This document shows, piece by piece, positions 11,200-20,974 of a DNA stretch of 64,000 nt. Positions within the stretch are counted from its first letter, which is position 1; every line of letters starts with the position of its first letter. The stretch is from NCBI RefSeq assembly GCF_026262505.1, contig NC_067208.1, positions 16,687,962 to 16,751,961 on the forward strand, written 5' to 3'. Source of the stretch: Trichomonas vaginalis G3. Taxonomy: Eukaryota; Parabasalia; Trichomonadida; Trichomonadidae. The notes below the pieces were generated by a model, which saw only the letters and a program-made list of their open reading frames with translations, made no database searches and was not told the DNA's origin. Made by a program: the position numbers and the translations under genes.

Positions 11200-12134
11200 A
11201 TGAATAATGACTTAAAAATATTTATTCCATTGACTGAAAGAAAAGGATTTGATGAAAATCAACAACTTAAAAGCAACTTATTTAGAGATTTTAATAGACC
11301 TATAGTAACTACTGATGAAAATATATTTTCATTACTTGAATTATATTGTTACTATGGAGCAGTTGATAGTTCCAAGTTCTTAAGAACTAAATTTAACTCA
11401 AAAATAACAAAAAATGTCTCAGATTTTCATTTTTGGGAAGAAATCCAGAGTAAATGAGTGAATGTTTGAAACATCAAGAAACAGATAAAGAATGCATGGA
11501 ATATGCAATTATTTCACATAACATTGATTTTATAACATTCTTAATGAATGAGTACGGTATAAGTATCGACTTATATGCTTGCGCAAATTATAATAATCTT
11601 GATTCATTTTTAGTTTTTTACGATCAATCGAATAATTTAATCAGCTGCTTGATTTCTTCACCGATGTTTAATATTACATCCCTTGATAAATATTTCCTTT
11701 CATTAGGTGTATATGTCAATAAAAAGCTTTTAGATGGAAAAACTGCTCTTCATATTGCAGCACTTTATAATAATAAAGAAACAGCCGAACTTCTTATTTC
11801 ACATAGTATATATATCAACGAAAAAGATAAAGATAGAGAAACCGCTCTTCATAATAAAGCAGCAATTTCTAATAGTAAAGAAACAGCTGAACTTCTTATT
11901 TCAAATGGTGCAAATATCTATGAAAAAGATAAAAGAGGAAGAACAGCTCTTCATATTGCAGTAGAAAATAATAGGAAAGAAACAGTCAAACTTCTTCTTT
12001 CGCATGGTGCAAATATCAATACAAAAGATAAAGTTGGGAAAACCGCTCTTCATTATGCAACATGGAATAATTATAAAGAAATAGCCGAACTTCTTATTTT
12101 ACATGGTGCAAAAAATAAATGTTTTAACATATAA
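11200..12134 (+). pseudogene. DUF3447/ankyrin-repeat protein, frameshifted
   Basis: Two overlapping frames, 11200-11457 and 11454-12134, together match the intact ankyrin gene downstream: ELYCYYGAVDSSKFLRTKF against ELCCYYGAARCFKFLRTKF, then MSECLK and YAIISHNIDF in both. A frameshift lies about 11430-11457, around the gene's FLGGNPEIMSECLK equivalent. The first ~135 residues of the intact relative are absent; the frame begins at the counterpart of its MDDDIKSFI. The C-terminal part has four ankyrin repeats (GKTALHIAALYNNKETAELL and three more) that are close to each other at DNA level, which suggests recent repeat expansion. Ankyrin repeats bind other proteins; the partner is unknown. Confidence 0.7.
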
Positions 12135-12364
12135 TGATGATATATATATATACACTTCCGAATGTGAATAAACAAATAAAAAAAAATAATTAGAAAATCA
12201 TGTATTTTGTGACATTTCCAAACGAAGACAATCTTGTTTTTGAATATCGTGATAATTATGATACAAGAGCTTGCAGACAGATAAACACCAAACAATAGAA
12301 TCAATTCATTTCATGAAACTTTTTTTTTGAATAAAAAAAGTTACATTACAACTTTACAAAATTT

Positions 12365-14134
12365 ATGTGTGAGGGTGATTTTAGTATCGCAGAGCTATTT
12401 GAGTTGTATAAAGATTATAATGATGTTTTCAAATCATTATACAGGCTCAATACATACAACGAAGATGAAATCGACAAAATTTACACAGATATTAAAACCA
12501 AATTGATTGAAACAAACTTACGATCACCGAAATATATAATTGAAAATTCTATTAATGCTGCTGTTGTATACAACAACCGCTATTTAATGTCATATTTCCG
12601 AATCTTCGAAAAAATAAAAGAAGATTATCATTTGGAGAATATCGAAAGGATAATTCCTGGTTTAGATAAACTTGTTTACGAAAAATATGGTTTTTGCTAT
12701 AATCCCAAAAAGAGATTTAAACATATCTCATTTGATTATCTTGACAAAAACTCAATTTACAAATCTATAATGGATGATGACATAAAATCATTTATATCCT
12801 TTACAGAGACAACTGATTTTGATATAAATCAAGTTATATACGATTTTTTAAATCCACGAGTTATGTATTATGAAAACACTTATTCATATCTTGAATTATG
12901 TTGCTATTATGGCGCAGCACGTTGTTTTAAGTTTTTAAGGACGAAATTTAATGCAGAAATCAATGAAAATTGCCTTAATTATTCATTTCTTGGAGGAAAT
13001 CCAGAAATAATGAGCGAATGTTTGAAGGTTGTGCAGCCAAATGCCAATACAATGCGTTATGCAATTATATCACATAACATTGATTTTGTTAGTTTTTTAG
13101 TCAACGAATACAATTTACCAGTTGATAGTCATTATTACTATGATTATGATAATCTTGAAGCATTTTTTATTACATTAGATCATGATAAGAATTTCAAAGA
13201 AAGATTATGTGATGCAATGCATTTTCGCATACCATCACTTTGCAAATATTTCATTTTACATGGTGCAGATCTCAATCAGAGAGATCATTTTTGTAATGAT
13301 GGAGGATATCCAATCCATTTGGCAGTTCAATATAATATGAAAGAAATCGTTGAACTATTATTATCACATCATGTATCCATAGAGTGTGAAACACTCATCA
13401 AAGTTGTTAAACCTATTGAAATCGCAGTTGATGAAAAAAATATTGAAATTATAGAACTTCTTCTTTCATATGGCGCAAAACCTACCGCAAAATCTCTTGA
13501 CTTAGCTATTTACAGAAATAGTAAAGAGATTGTAGAAATTTTGATTTCACATGGTGCAAATGTCAACGAAGAATTACATAGATTTAATATGCTTTCTTCA
13601 GCAGTTTTTAGAGGTCATAAAGAAATCGCTGAACTTCTTATTTCACACGGTGCAGATATTGACAAGCAAAACAAAAACGGAGATTCAGCTCTTCAATTAG
13701 CAGCACAGGAAAATAAACCTGAAATAATAGATCTTCTTATCTCGCACGGTGCAAAATTCGACGGAATTGATCACAATGGTAACAATGTTCTTTTTTATGC
13801 GGCAAAATATAATGATCTTGAAAGAGTAAAACTTTATATATCTCATGGAATTGACATCAATGCAAAAATTAATGGACAAACCGCACTTTTTGCCGCAGTT
13901 CAAGGAAACGGTTTTGAAGTTGCAGAACTTCTTATTTCTTCTGGCGCAAATGTAAACGAAAGAGATGCTTCAATGAATACTCCTCTTCATTTTGCAGCAA
14001 AACTTCATTCCTCAGATATTACACATCTATTAATTTCACATGGCGCGGACATCGATGCGGTGAATAATCTTGGACAAACTCCAGTTTCAAAAGCTATCGC
14101 TGATGTTCTCTCAGATATTGATCTCATCTTATAA
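12365..14134 (+). CDS. DUF3447/ankyrin-repeat protein (589 aa)
   Basis: This is an intact member of the very large Trichomonas ankyrin family. Residues 1-170 are a family-specific head. Residues ~170-300 are the DUF3447-type region (YLELCCYYGAARCFKFLRTKF, MRYAIISHNIDFVSFLVNEY). Residues ~290-585 hold about nine ankyrin repeats, for example GDSALQLAAQENKPEIIDLL and NTPLHFAAKLHSSDITHLLI, each ending in LLISHGADI-like motifs. There is no membrane segment or signal peptide, so it is probably a cytosolic or nuclear protein-binding protein. The start is the first ATG after a T-rich tract. The broken gene just upstream is its closest visible relative, so the two probably arose by tandem duplication. 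Confidence 0.85.
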   Translation: MCEGDFSIAELFELYKDYNDVFKSLYRLNTYNEDEIDKIYTDIKTKLIETNLRSPKYIIENSINAAVVYNNRYLMSYFRIFEKIKEDYHLENIERIIPGLDKLVYEKYGFCYNPKKRFKHISFDYLDKNSIYKSIMDDDIKSFISFTETTDFDINQVIYDFLNPRVMYYENTYSYLELCCYYGAARCFKFLRTKFNAEINENCLNYSFLGGNPEIMSECLKVVQPNANTMRYAIISHNIDFVSFLVNEYNLPVDSHYYYDYDNLEAFFITLDHDKNFKERLCDAMHFRIPSLCKYFILHGADLNQRDHFCNDGGYPIHLAVQYNMKEIVELLLSHHVSIECETLIKVVKPIEIAVDEKNIEIIELLLSYGAKPTAKSLDLAIYRNSKEIVEILISHGANVNEELHRFNMLSSAVFRGHKEIAELLISHGADIDKQNKNGDSALQLAAQENKPEIIDLLISHGAKFDGIDHNGNNVLFYAAKYNDLERVKLYISHGIDINAKINGQTALFAAVQGNGFEVAELLISSGANVNERDASMNTPLHFAAKLHSSDITHLLISHGADIDAVNNLGQTPVSKAIADVLSDIDLIL

Positions 14135-14386
14135 AAAAAAAGATTCTGTCCACTTGTGTCCTGTAACAACTTGTGTGAAGTGCCGAAAATTAACCTTATT
14201 AATTTATGTGTTTATTTCTTAAATTTTAAAGTATCCGTGTCCTTAAAACTGGAGCTTACTGAGACCTTAAATTTGAAAAATTGATTTTAAAAATAGCATT
14301 ATGCATTTAAGAAATGAAAAATATTGATTTGTTTCAGCTCCATCTTAATTAATAAGTGAAAATATGATAATATCATTTCAAACCAC

Positions 14387-14527
14387 AAAAAAAAAAAAAA
14401 AAAAAAAAAAAAAAGGTAGTGGGGCTTCCAGGCACTTCGTGCCCTCTAGCCCTAAGAATTTTGCCCAAGACCCAAGAGGAGGACCGAACCCCAGCCGACC
14501 AGCCGGTGATAAAAACCAAAACCGTTG
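14387..14527 (+). repeat. Left TIR of Polinton 1
   Basis: An A-run of 28 bases is followed by GGTAGTGGGGCTTCCAGGCA and then about 95 bases matching the inverted right end up to AAAACCGTT. A small hairpin, GGCAC-ttc-GTGCC, sits near its start. The right end has a different but equally well-paired stem at the same place. Confidence 0.9.
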
Positions 14528-14636
14528 TTATTTACATCATATTAATGGTGTCGCTTTTCACAAATTATATATGTTTTCATGTTTTGTCACTTTTCTGTCA
14601 CTTTTCGGGTAAAAACATTTTTATTATTATATATAA

Positions 14637-15454
14637 ATGAATTTTACAAAACCACCGTTACCGTTCTTTGGAAATAAGAGTAGATGTAAAGATATTATAT
14701 TGAGAGAACTCAAGAAACTACCGAATGGTCTAACATTTGTAGATTTGTTCGGTGGAAGTTTCTATATATCCCATTTGTGCCATATAATATTCCCAGACTC
14801 AAAGATTATATGCAATGACTTCGACAACTATATGGACCGTCTCAAACATATTCCAGACACAAACAATATATTGAAAGAGTTAAAAGAAAAGATACCTATA
14901 GGTAAGATGGAACGTATACCATTAGATAAGAAAAATATTGTGAGAGAGGTTTTGAAAAAAGCAGAATATATAGACTGGAATAGTATATCTGCTAGACTAT
15001 TATATAGTGGTGCTATAAGAGTTCATGACATTGAAACACTTATGTCAAAAGTTTTATATCTTAACTATACAAATGTTTTCAAAGAGAACATAGAAAAATA
15101 TATTGAGGGTATAGAGTTTGTGAGATGTCATTGGACAGATTTGTATGAAAAATATAAAGACAAGGAAAATGTTTTCTTTATAGTGGACCCGCCGTTCTAT
15201 AACACATGGGATTTTCAATACCAAGTAGACTGGACTTTGAGAGACTCTTTAGAAACTTTAGACGTTATACATAACCATCCATGCTTTTACTTTACATCCG
15301 ATAAAAGTGGTTTGGAAACCGTTATGAGATGGTTAGAGACATACATGACTATGAGTTTATATATGACAAGATAGAATATGAGAGAGGTCCTATAAACTGG
15401 AGAAAGTGTCACAATAAAGAAATTTTATTAGTAAGTAAATGTGGTTTGAAATAG
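14637..15454 (+). pseudogene. Polinton 1: D12-class DNA adenine methyltransferase, broken
   Basis: A Dam-like N6-adenine methyltransferase. PPLPFFGNKSR near the start fits the family's FxGGK-type motif that binds S-adenosylmethionine. FVDLFGGSFYISHL follows, and near residue 185 is the catalytic DPPF Y-type motif (FFIVDPPFYN). It could mark the element's own DNA. About one break. It lies next to the left TIR, and the start codon follows TATATATAA. Copy 2 has the same gene at the far end, cut by the window. Methyltransferases are not part of the minimal Polinton set, so this is an accessory part of this lineage. Confidence 0.75.
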
Positions 15455-15570
15455 GACTACTTGTTTTAGGCTTTTTCCATTGTGTCATTTATTTATTTGA
15501 CGTGGCAGAAAAGTACAGAGAATATGAAGATGAACCAATGCCTGCAAATGTTCAGTATATGTACTCGTAA
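15439..15570 (+). CDS. Polinton 1: 43-aa single-span membrane protein
   Basis: The frame begins MWFEIGLLVLGFFHCVIYLF, a clear hydrophobic span, followed by an acidic tail (DVAEKYREYEDEPMPANVQY). It overlaps the 3' end of the methyltransferase region. The same small frame is present whole in copy 2 (63750-63881), and conservation in both elements is the reason to call it real. The role is unknown; a small membrane protein of a virus-like particle is one possibility. Confidence 0.65.
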   Translation: MWFEIGLLVLGFFHCVIYLFDVAEKYREYEDEPMPANVQYMYS

Positions 15571-15593
15571 GAGATATTTTTATCTAATATTAA

Positions 15594-15958
15594 ATGGACG
15601 CACAGAACTTAGCGAATGCACAGCAACCTGGACAACCAAACCCAGAGAATATTCCAAATGAAGTTAGAATACAAACTGCAATGGCAAACTATGTTGGTCA
15701 AGTGCCAACAGATGTACAAATGCAAACTGCCATGTCAAATGACGCTGCGTAGGTTTGCCACCATGGTATGCAAATATGAGATGGAAAGAGTTTTATACAA
15801 ACCCTGAAGTGGGATATAAACAACTTTATGCAGATGACGCGAACACAGGAGTTGACCCAGAATATGTTTTCTACCAGAGGAGAAACAGAATGTATGAGCT
15901 CCAGTTAAAGAATGCTATGGAACTCAACAGGAAACGTAAGAGACTAGGCGGACATTAG
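15594..15958 (+). pseudogene. Polinton 1: ~120-aa Q/N-rich protein, broken
   Basis: The product begins MDAQNLANAQQPGQPNPENI and contains PPWYANMRWKEFYTNPEVGY and a basic, Tyr-rich C-terminal part (YVFYQRRNRMYELQLK). I do not recognise the family. The start codon follows TTTTTATCTAATATTAA, the leader pattern common to many genes of this element. Broken, about one break. Counterpart in copy 2 at 63365-63726. Confidence 0.6.
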
Positions 15959-15975
15959 ATTTTTACATATAGTAA

Positions 15976-16218
15976 ATGGGTTTCTTTGGAAGAATAGGAA
16001 ACTTCTTTCGAAATGTTGGAAGAGGTATATGGAATGGAATAAAAACCGTAGGAAGAGGAGTATGGAACGGTGTCAAAAATATTGGTAAAAGAGTAGGTCA
16101 GTTCGTTGGTATTATACCTAAAGACCCTGAACCAGAAGAACAAGCTCCTGTTATACAACAGCCTGAACCTGCACCACAGTCTAGTTGGCAACCAAATCCA
16201 ACACCTCAACCGTATTAA
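15976..16218 (+). CDS. Polinton 1: 80-aa amphipathic Gly/Trp-rich protein
   Basis: The first ~47 residues (GFFGRIGNFFRNVGRGIWNG and on) form a repeating pattern of Gly, bulky hydrophobic and basic residues, as in membrane-active amphipathic helices. The tail is acidic and then Pro/Gln-rich (PEPEEQAP, PTPQPY). It looks whole, and copy 2 has it at 63104-63346 with few changes. By analogy with the membrane-lytic protein VI of adenoviruses it could help a particle cross a membrane, but that is an inference from composition only. The leader is TTTTTACATATAGTAA. Confidence 0.7.
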   Translation: MGFFGRIGNFFRNVGRGIWNGIKTVGRGVWNGVKNIGKRVGQFVGIIPKDPEPEEQAPVIQQPEPAPQSSWQPNPTPQPY

Positions 16219-16222
16219 AAAA

Positions 16223-17071
16223 TTATATTTTTACCGTTCGATAGTAGTTGTATATGAAACTAAGTTCTAAGTAAAACGCATGGTATAATGGAATTATTCT
16301 TTTTCTTCCATCTGTAGTAAACCATACTTGAAAGTCTGAAATACTTCCACTTGGTGGTTCGTATAACTTTGTAGGTTTTTCGTAAAAGTCATTTGCCAAG
16401 CATAAGAAAGAGTTTTGGGGCGCCAGAAAATGAAGCATGAACTATCACAGCATCTTGGTCGAAAACATCTTTAAATAAATATGGTTCATCTCTTGCATAT
16501 CGACTGTAAATATTTGCTAAAGGAAGTTCGACTTTCTGATTTTAACATTCTTTGCAAATAATATACCATGACATTGCAGTGAATTCTGTATATATTTGTT
16601 CGTCTTTATTTGGATTGTCTTCGTAGATTTGAAATGACACTTGTGAATTTTGTTTGTCATATACAATTCTCACATAAAGTGTGCTATCGGTATTCGCATA
16701 TTCATCAGCATATTTGCATAACATGAATTTATTTTATCTTCTATATTTTTAACGCAGTCTGTAGAGAAGATGAAAGGTCAACTTGTATTAGCTCAATTTC
16801 TTCCCACATTTTTCGTTTCCCTTCAGATATATAATCTATATGAAACTTTACAATAAATGGAAAACTTTTATCTTCTACAGACACAAATTTTATTCTACGA
16901 AAGCCAATAGCTTTTGTGACAGATGGGTCTCTTAGCCATCTTAATGGGTAGTCAAAACGATAGCCTTCATGCTTTACGGTCTCTGTCTCAAACTTTTGAC
17001 CGACATTAGTAAAAAGTTCATCTAATGTTTAGTTGTAGCAACTCTTGAATTTTCTTTTCTATTGGAAGCAT
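16223..17071 (-). pseudogene. Polinton 1: ~280-aa protein, paralogue A, broken
   Basis: Counterpart of the whole 282-aa frame at 62252-63100 in copy 2. Shared motifs are KAIGFRR near residue 80 and, near the end, SISDFQVWFTTDGRKR and FYLELSFIYNYY. A second, diverged relative (paralogue B) lies at 23166-24022, so the family was duplicated before the two elements separated. Unrecognised; possibly a structural protein. Broken, about three breaks. Confidence 0.6.
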
Positions 17072-17088
17072 ATTTTATCTAGAATAAA

Positions 17089-18823
17089 ATGTCAAATGAA
17101 ACAGCGTCTATGAGAGAAATACAACATAACCGACAACTCATTATGCAAGCTCTAAATAAGAACACACACAAACTTTTCAAACTATTCTAAGATATCTGAG
17201 TCATTGAAAGAAGGAAACTTAAAACTGACATTAAACCCAATGACAGATGAGTTTCTGTTTCAAGACAATAAGAACATTACTGTCTGTATAAATCCAACAA
17301 AAGGAACTTTAAACGAGAAACCTATAAATGAACTTCTTTTGAAAGCAGATGTTGACAACAAAGCTGACAAAGAATATGTAGACGATGCAATAGCAAAAGA
17401 AGAAGAAAGAGCTAACAATGCTTATGCAACAAAAGAACATACTCATCCTGAACTAGCAGACAAAACATATGTTGACAATAAAATGTCAAGTGAAGTGACA
17501 AGAGCTGAAAACGAATATTCTAAAAAGACTCATATACATTATATTAACCAAATACCAAGTCTTAAGGAACATTAGAGACAAAAGCAGATAAGACTCATAC
17601 ACATACCATTGCAAATATTACAAACTTACAAGAAACCTTAAACAGGAAAAGTGACGTTGGACATACACATACCATTGCAAATATTACAAACTTACAAGAA
17701 CCTTAACAGGAAAGTGACGTTGGACATACACATTCTATATCTGAAATAACAGACTTAAACGTTAGCCTTGAAATAAGCAGATAAGGAATATGTGAATGAA
17801 ATATACCAAAGTTTGATAGGAACAACAAAAAATATTGAAACTATTGTTGGCGACTTTTCTGTCGATGAAGAAAATAAATATTTTAGATGGCAGTTTGTAC
17901 ATTCCTTAAGAAATGGTACACGGTATAAACTCATTCCGAAAAATAACAATGAAATGTATGTAAGCTATAAAAAGAATGATGGTACACAAGTTAAAGTTCC
18001 ATTAGACAACAACTGCTACTTAAACTTATATGGAGACGAACAAAAGAAATATTTAAGAGTTTATGAAATGGCAGATATGACATTGCCTGACCCAGCTCCA
18101 GCACCATATTATTATGACTATGGAGATGACGTCAGAACACCACATGTAGATGAACAAAAGCTAACATTATATTTAGATTATTATAGATATAAAAGATATA
18201 ATGCAATAGAAAAAACGAGAATAGTATATTATTATACAGATGACAGAAATAAATATTATAGTCAAGATTTTACCTACCCCGAAAACATAAGATTATATTA
18301 TAAAAAATATTCCGACATGAACCAGAAGAAACCTGAAATAGTTGCACTATATTTTAAGTTCAAAAGAGACAATCCTATAATATCTCATATGTTTGATTTA
18401 ATGAACCCAGTAGGTTCTATTTATACATCTATGGATGCAAGAGGTCCTCAAGTAATGTTTGGTGTTGGTGCATGGGAACAAATAGTCGACAGGTTTTTGT
18501 ATTGTGCAAACTCTTCAAAGGAAACAGGTGGAAGTAAAACAATTTCAGGTGAAAATTTACCTGCACACAGTCATTACATAGATTTAAGTACATCTCAAGC
18601 AGGTTGGCATAAGCATAGATATTGGGATTGGTCAGGAATGACAAAAGGTAAAGGATATGATGTTAAAGACAACGTTAAGTTTGCTATAAATTGTTACTGG
18701 AGTGACACTCAGGGAGAAGGAAACCATACACATTTCGTTACAGGATATACACAAACAACGGGACAAAGTAAAGAATACATGCCACCTTACATGACAGTTT
18801 ACGCATGGTATAGAATTGCTTAG
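17089..18823 (+). pseudogene. Polinton 1: fibre-like protein with phage tail-collar-type tip, broken
   Basis: The N-terminal part (ETASMREIQHNRQLI, then FLFQDNKN) is shared with copy 2. Then come short repeats KADKEYVDD and HIH/HTH motifs as in trimeric phage fibres. The tip near the C-terminus has NPVGSIYTSM, WEQIVDRFLYCA, TGGSKTISGENLPAHSHYID and PPYMTVYAWYRIA, the hallmark of the tail-collar/short-fibre domain. It probably forms a receptor- or surface-binding spike. Its central part (about 17790-18370) differs entirely from copy 2. Broken, a few breaks. The stop codon overlaps the stop of the convergent integrase gene (TTAG). Confidence 0.7.
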
Positions 18824-19775
18824 TCGTCATTTTCAACTTCTTTAGCATATTCGTCTGGAGTTGTCTTATATTTGTTAGGAACTGTCTTTGAAAGTATACC
18901 ACCTTGAACTTTGACAAGTTTGAAACGAGGTCTGACAATAGTAGTTTTATCTTCTGCTTGCAGTGTGTACATTTTGCCATGTTTGCCTAAAACTTCATAA
19001 TATTCTCTTGTATACTTTCTTCTATTTTTACGAACACGAATGTGAGTACCTGTCGGGTTCCATTGTTGTCATAGTCAATAGTATTTTCATATGGGTCGCG
19101 TTTAGGTATTTCTATTTTTACTTTGTCACCTTTCTGAAGTTTGAAGCCCGGCATTCTTTCTTGTTTGTCTCTTTTGACTAAATTATTAAATATATAGTCT
19201 TTCTCTAAGTCAGGGTTGTTTTTCATTTCTTCGGGGGAGTGGTTTCCCAAACCTTTTTGTTTACGGCTATTGTAAATATTTAAAACTTGTCTCATCTTTG
19301 CCATGGAGAAGTGTCTATATTTGTCGTCATATGACATTTCATTTGCTTCACCACCTTGTGGTTGGTTTAAGTCTCTTAACATTTTTATACATCGTCAATG
19401 ACACCAAGAGCAGAATGGTTTTGGTCGACAATGAAATATTGGTTTACATTTTTTGAACGCAGATAGTTTTTAATATCATCTGATTTGAAAGAACTTTCAC
19501 AGTCAGATGTCAGTTTTGTTGGATGGTATTTGTCAACGAATATTGTCAAAGCAGTTTTCACATCTAAAATATTTTTGGACCATAATGGTATGGCTTCACA
19601 GTATCTTGTGTTTTGACCGACAAATATTAGCCAGTATGGTGGTCCATCTTCTCTATACTCGGAATGTTTTCCAAGATATCCATAAACAAGCATTTGGTGT
19701 TGAACTAAAGATTTTTATCATGAGTGCTTTTTTTGTCGCTTTAGAAACATAGGGGTCCTTGTTCGGATTCGTCAT
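18820..19775 (-). pseudogene. Polinton 1: retroviral-type (rve) integrase, broken
   Basis: A DDE-type integrase that would insert the element into the genome, one of the defining Polinton genes. The catalytic core is recognisable by PPYWLIFVGQNTRYCEAIPL, the TSDCESSFKSDD segment around the second acidic residue, and NQYFIVDQNHSALG. A basic C-terminal part follows (KKGDKVKIEIPKRDPYENT, an SH3/chromodomain-like region by position). Convergent with the fibre gene and divergent from the 19792 gene. Broken, a few breaks. Confidence 0.8.
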
Positions 19776-19791
19776 TTTTTACCCTATAGAA

Positions 19792-20186
19792 ATGGGTTTA
19801 TTTGGCGCATTAGGCAGGAGTTGCATCCAGATTTTGCCCGCAGTGGGAAATAGCCAGAGGTGCATTTGGAATTGGAAGGAAGATTTGAGTACATTAGGTA
19901 TACTGAAAGAGAAAGCACAACCTATTATACAAACTGTACAGAAAGGTTGGGATGTAGCACGAGATGCACAAATCTTATTCCAAATCCTGAAACAGAGGAA
20001 AGTTCAAGGATGGATGGACAATGTAGGAAGACAAGCAGGAAACTATTATAACAAAGCAAATGACTACTATAACCAAGCAGGACACTATATGGACCAAGGT
20101 GAAAGATTCTTTAACAGAGGATATAACCATGCAAACAATGGGTAAACAATAACCAACCTCAACCGCCTCAAACGTGGGGAATGTAA
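19792..20186 (+). pseudogene. Polinton 1: ~130-aa Gly/Tyr/Asn-rich protein, broken
   Basis: Recognisable parts are WKEDLSTLGILKEKAQPIIQ, TVQKGWDVARDA and a repeat-like C-terminal part, NYYNKANDYYNQAGHYMDQG. The hydrophobic front and Tyr/Asn-rich tail recall small virion proteins, but I do not recognise the family. Divergent from the integrase; the two start codons are only 16 bp apart. Broken, about two breaks. Counterpart at 59557-59953. Confidence 0.5.
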
Positions 20187-20205
20187 AATTTTTTACTGAT
20201 ATGAA

Positions 20206-20347
20206 ATGAACAATACAGCATTGAGACAAATGGGTTCAAGATGGATTTGTCGATTCAGCAGTTACACCAGTGTTTGTCAAGTTCTTCCTATACAGGAAGT
20301 TTTAGACCGACTTAAAAAACCTAAACACAGTTGAAAAACCAAACTAA
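20206..20347 (+). pseudogene. Polinton 1: ~50-aa basic protein, broken
   Basis: It begins MNNTALRQMGSRWIC, which matches a whole 51-aa frame in copy 2 (59381-59536). The leader TTTTTTACTGATATGAA fits the element's start-site pattern. Function unknown. Confidence 0.45.
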
Positions 20348-20365
20348 AATTTTTTACTGAGATGA

Positions 20366-20945
20366 ATGACCGAAGAAGTTGAAACGGTAGATTTGACCCC
20401 CACAAACAAAAAGTTCAGAACCATTGTCAAAACCTGTAAAGAACTTACAGATGAAGAGAAAATTCAATAATAGAAAGTGCCAGGTCTGGAAATACAAACC
20501 CTAACTACAAAGTCACTTTTCATAGAAATGGAACGGCTAGTATCTCAAAAAAGAAACAGACTCTCACAAATAAAATATTGAAGTCTGAAGGAGCTTTCGA
20601 GACAACAGATGGAAAAGTTTATTTCACTGACCAACAGTTCATTATAGAAATCTCATTGACTTAGAGTCGAAATATTCTAAACTTTTACAACAACACAAAC
20701 AAAAGTTGAAAGGAAAAACAAAAAAATGGCATATGATATTTATGAAGATGTTGACGACACAACTGTTCCTGCAGGTGAGGTAAAAGTCAGAGGAACCGAA
20801 AAGTGAGAAAAACCGATAGAAGAAGAAAAACAAAATGAAGATAAACCAAAACAAAGTTTAGTTTCCAAACTAAACCAAGTCAACCTTCATTAGCTGTATG
20901 GGTTGGCGTCAAAGACTTATTGCAGCAGGCGGTTATGTAAAGTAA
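20366..20945 (+). pseudogene. Polinton 1: ~195-aa charged protein, broken
   Basis: Features shared with copy 2 (58776-59362) are KELTDEE, NPNYKVTFHRNGTASISKKK near residue 60, FTDQQFI, then a Lys/Glu-rich helical stretch, an acidic Pro-rich linker and a conserved C-terminus. It sits directly upstream of the polymerase and could be a replication accessory or terminal protein, but this is a guess from position. Broken, several breaks. Confidence 0.5.
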
Positions 20946-20974
20946 AGAAAAAACATTTTTTTATTTTTATAAAA

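Noticed and set aside
14364-14640. Small ORFs starting in the A-run of the Polinton end
   Set aside because: They translate the homopolymer and TIR; the TIR is repeated at the other end in another frame.
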